A DNA stretch of 64,000 nt. Origin: Burkholderia sp. IMCC1007 (GTDB taxonomy: Bacteria; Pseudomonadota; Gammaproteobacteria; Burkholderiales; Burkholderiaceae). Made by a program: the position numbers and the translations under genes. Below the pieces are notes generated by a model. The model ran no database searches. It was not told the DNA's origin and worked only from the letters and a program-made list of their open reading frames with translations. Location of the stretch: assembly GCF_027257875.1 (NCBI RefSeq), contig NZ_JAPVQY010000006.1, positions 1 through 64,000 on the forward strand, given 5' to 3'. Shown piece after piece: positions 62,612-64,000 of the stretch (the stretch's first letter is position 1; each line of letters opens with the position of its first letter).

Positions 62612-63548
62612 GCTTGAACTCCGAGTAGAGATACGGGACGGTAAGGACGATCACGACGAGCAGAATCATGACGGAGCTGGCGGCGCCCTGTGCGAGCTGG
62701 CCGCGACTGAACGTCAGGTTGTACATGAACGTCGTCGGCAGGTCGCTCGAGAAACCCGGCCCGCCGTTCGTCAGCGCAACGACAAGGTCGAAAGACCGCA
62801 CCGCCTGGTAGATCAGAATCACTACGACGCTGAACACGGACGCGCGCAGCATCGGGATGATGATGGTCAGATAGATGCGCAGGGTTCCGGCGCCTTCCAT
62901 GCGTGCCGCCTTGATGATTTCGCCGTCGATCCCGCGCAGGCCCGCCAGGAAGATCGCCATCACGAAGCCCGCGGTTTGCCAGACGGCGGCGACGACAAGC
63001 GTATAGACCGCCATCTGCGGGTCGATTAGCCAGTTCACATGGACGCCGGTAATGCCAAGATCCTGCAGCAGCTTTTCCAGTCCGAGGCCAGGATTCAGGA
63101 TCCACTTCCAAGCCGTGCCGGTGACGATCAACGACACCGCCATCGGATACAGATAGATCATCCGGAACGCCCCCTCGCCCCGTACTTTCTGGTCGAGGAA
63201 AATCGCGAGCAGCAACCCCATCACGAGCGAGATCAGCATGAATGCAATCGAGAACAAACCGAGGTTCGTTACCGCGACATTCCATCGATCCGAATCCCAT
63301 AGCCGCGCATACTGCGCAAGACCGACGAAGTCGTAATTCGGCGCGAACTTCGAATTGGTAAACGAGATGACGATCGACCAGCCGATGAACACATAGACGG
63401 CCATCAAAAGTACGACGATACTCGGCGCCAGCGTAAGTGCCGCGGGGCTCGCGCGCAGCCAGCGTCGTCGCTGCCCGACCGCTCCGGCATGGATGCCGCC
63501 TCCTGGGGAAAAAGACATCTCGAATCTCCGTGTGGTTTCTGCTTTCAT
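62589..63548 (-). CDS. Sugar ABC transporter permease (MalF/UgpA type)
   Basis: A 319-residue permease. The first helix is AALTLAPSIVVLLMAVYVFI. The ATPase-contact loop is IIKAARMEGAGTLRIYLTII, and the end is VPYLYSEFKREHNDSL. Start 63548 was chosen because GGAGAGGGGGAG lies immediately upstream; 63575 and 63518 are alternatives. It is first in the importer operon, with the shared tripartite element 144 bp upstream. Confidence 0.93.
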   Translation of the reverse strand: MKAETTRRFEMSFSPGGGIHAGAVGQRRRWLRASPAALTLAPSIVVLLMAVYVFIGWSIVISFTNSKFAPNYDFVGLAQYARLWDSDRWNVAVTNLGLFSIAFMLISLVMGLLLAIFLDQKVRGEGAFRMIYLYPMAVSLIVTGTAWKWILNPGLGLEKLLQDLGITGVHVNWLIDPQMAVYTLVVAAVWQTAGFVMAIFLAGLRGIDGEIIKAARMEGAGTLRIYLTIIIPMLRASVFSVVVILIYQAVRSFDLVVALTNGGPGFSSDLPTTFMYNLTFSRGQLAQGAASSVMILLVVIVLTVPYLYSEFKREHNDSL

Positions 63549-63940
63549 GCGCTCCCCCTCTCCTGATACGGTCACGCGATGCTTGCGGCATCACCGCGAC
63601 GCGTCATGTCCCGATGGTGCCGCTCGTTCCGTGCATGACCGTGTGAGGATCATGCGATCGGTGGCTGGAGTATTTGCCGCTAAAAACACGTGCTCAATTT
63701 CGCGGAGCACGCAAATGAGACGCACAGTGACGCACAAAACGCAGTACACTCGATCATGCGTGAATGCAGCGCGACGGCCCACGCTTCGGATACCGCACCG
63801 ATGCGCTTGAAGCCGTCATTCCTTCGGTTTCCATACGGAAAATCCCGAACGGGAATCGGCGAATCGACGCACGGCCGGCCGCGTTGCGCGCCGGTTCGCC
63901 GTTCGCCGCCGGTCCCTTCGATCACTTCTTCAGAAACAAC
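63549..63940. other. Divergent control region at the right edge
   Basis: No gene visible. It carries the tripartite element at 63692-63735 facing the permease operon; a new gene seems to start at 63941 in the other direction. Confidence 0.5.
63692..63735 (-). promoter_or_regulatory. Tripartite regulatory element of the sugar ABC permease promoter
   Basis: On the minus strand: GTGCGTC-N3-GTGCGTC-N15-GCGAAATTG, running into -35-like TTGAGC, 17 bp, then -10 AATACT (plus-strand 63669-63674). The two 7-mers are perfect direct repeats one helical turn apart. This is the cleanest copy and the best reference for the motif. Confidence 0.75.
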
Positions 63941-64000
63941 ATGGATCGTCAGCACGACCTTTCAAACCTGGCCAGCAATCTGTCGCTGCTCGTGGCGTCC
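63941..64000 (+). CDS. Start of an unidentified gene, cut by the window end
   Basis: An ATG at 63941 opens a frame that runs to the last base (MDRQHDLSNLASNLSLLVAS). Only 20 residues are visible, too few to name a family; no strong ribosome site is seen (CAGAAACAAC). It is divergent from the ABC operon across the tripartite element, a typical place for a regulator. Confidence 0.4.
   Translation, partial: MDRQHDLSNLASNLSLLVAS

Overview
The window is high-GC DNA with the gene content of a Burkholderia-type betaproteobacterium. It has many MFS and ABC transporters, two Gram-negative trimeric porins of the Burkholderia kind, many LysR/AraC/LacI regulators and broken genes, and insertion-sequence remnants. 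The genus is an inference from gene style. No rRNA, tRNA, CRISPR array or prophage was seen.

Layout. 1-5.4 kb: the 3' end of ETF-ubiquinone oxidoreductase, a decayed ProV-like ABC ATPase whose Walker B aspartate is now histidine, a ShiA-like transporter next to a shikimate-dehydrogenase-like gene, and a Bcr/CflA-type exporter. 6.2-8.1 kb: glnK-amtB behind a good sigma-54 promoter. 8.7-12.7 kb: a small membrane protein, a porin broken by one extra G, an SMR exporter, an MFS remnant and an Xre/RES toxin-antitoxin pair with a palindromic operator. 13-24 kb: a guanidine-degradation locus with an ABC importer, the two carboxyguanidine-deiminase-type proteins, a urea/guanidine carboxylase and allophanate hydrolase. 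It is split into two divergent transcripts, each with its own guanidine-I (ykkC) riboswitch; three tandem 83-bp repeats sit inside the operon. 24-30.6 kb: AraC and LysR regulators, an M20 peptidase and an MHS transporter. 30.6-40.8 kb: a patchwork of an ISNCY-type transposase, an IS630 fragment, a porin fragment, thiolase, 2-hydroxyacid dehydrogenase, LysR, MFS, maleate isomerase and a GlxA-type regulator.

40.8-63.6 kb holds the most interesting material: GMC oxidoreductase, TIM-barrel isomerase, sugar ABC binding protein, porin, HisD-like dehydrogenase, ThuA-like protein, TPP enzyme, a second GMC enzyme with a cysteine cluster, LacI regulator, inositol-monophosphatase-like enzyme and the ABC ATPase and permeases. 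Five promoters here (upstream of 41075, 49607, 52275, 54005 and 63548) share one tripartite element with fixed spacing: a GTGCGTC-like 7-mer, 3 nt, a second such 7-mer, 15 nt, then an invariant GCGAAATTG. The element overlaps the likely -35, and three of the five have an (A/G)ATACT -10 exactly 17 bp further on. A sixth promoter (ThuA-TPP-GMC) instead carries a perfect 18-bp LacI-style palindrome at its predicted start. Together these define a two-tier regulon for uptake and oxidation of an unidentified sugar or polyol, which I consider the best candidate for an undescribed system here. Interleaved genes (hydrolase, azoreductase, YciI, MFS, two divergent GH3 paralogues) lack the complete element.
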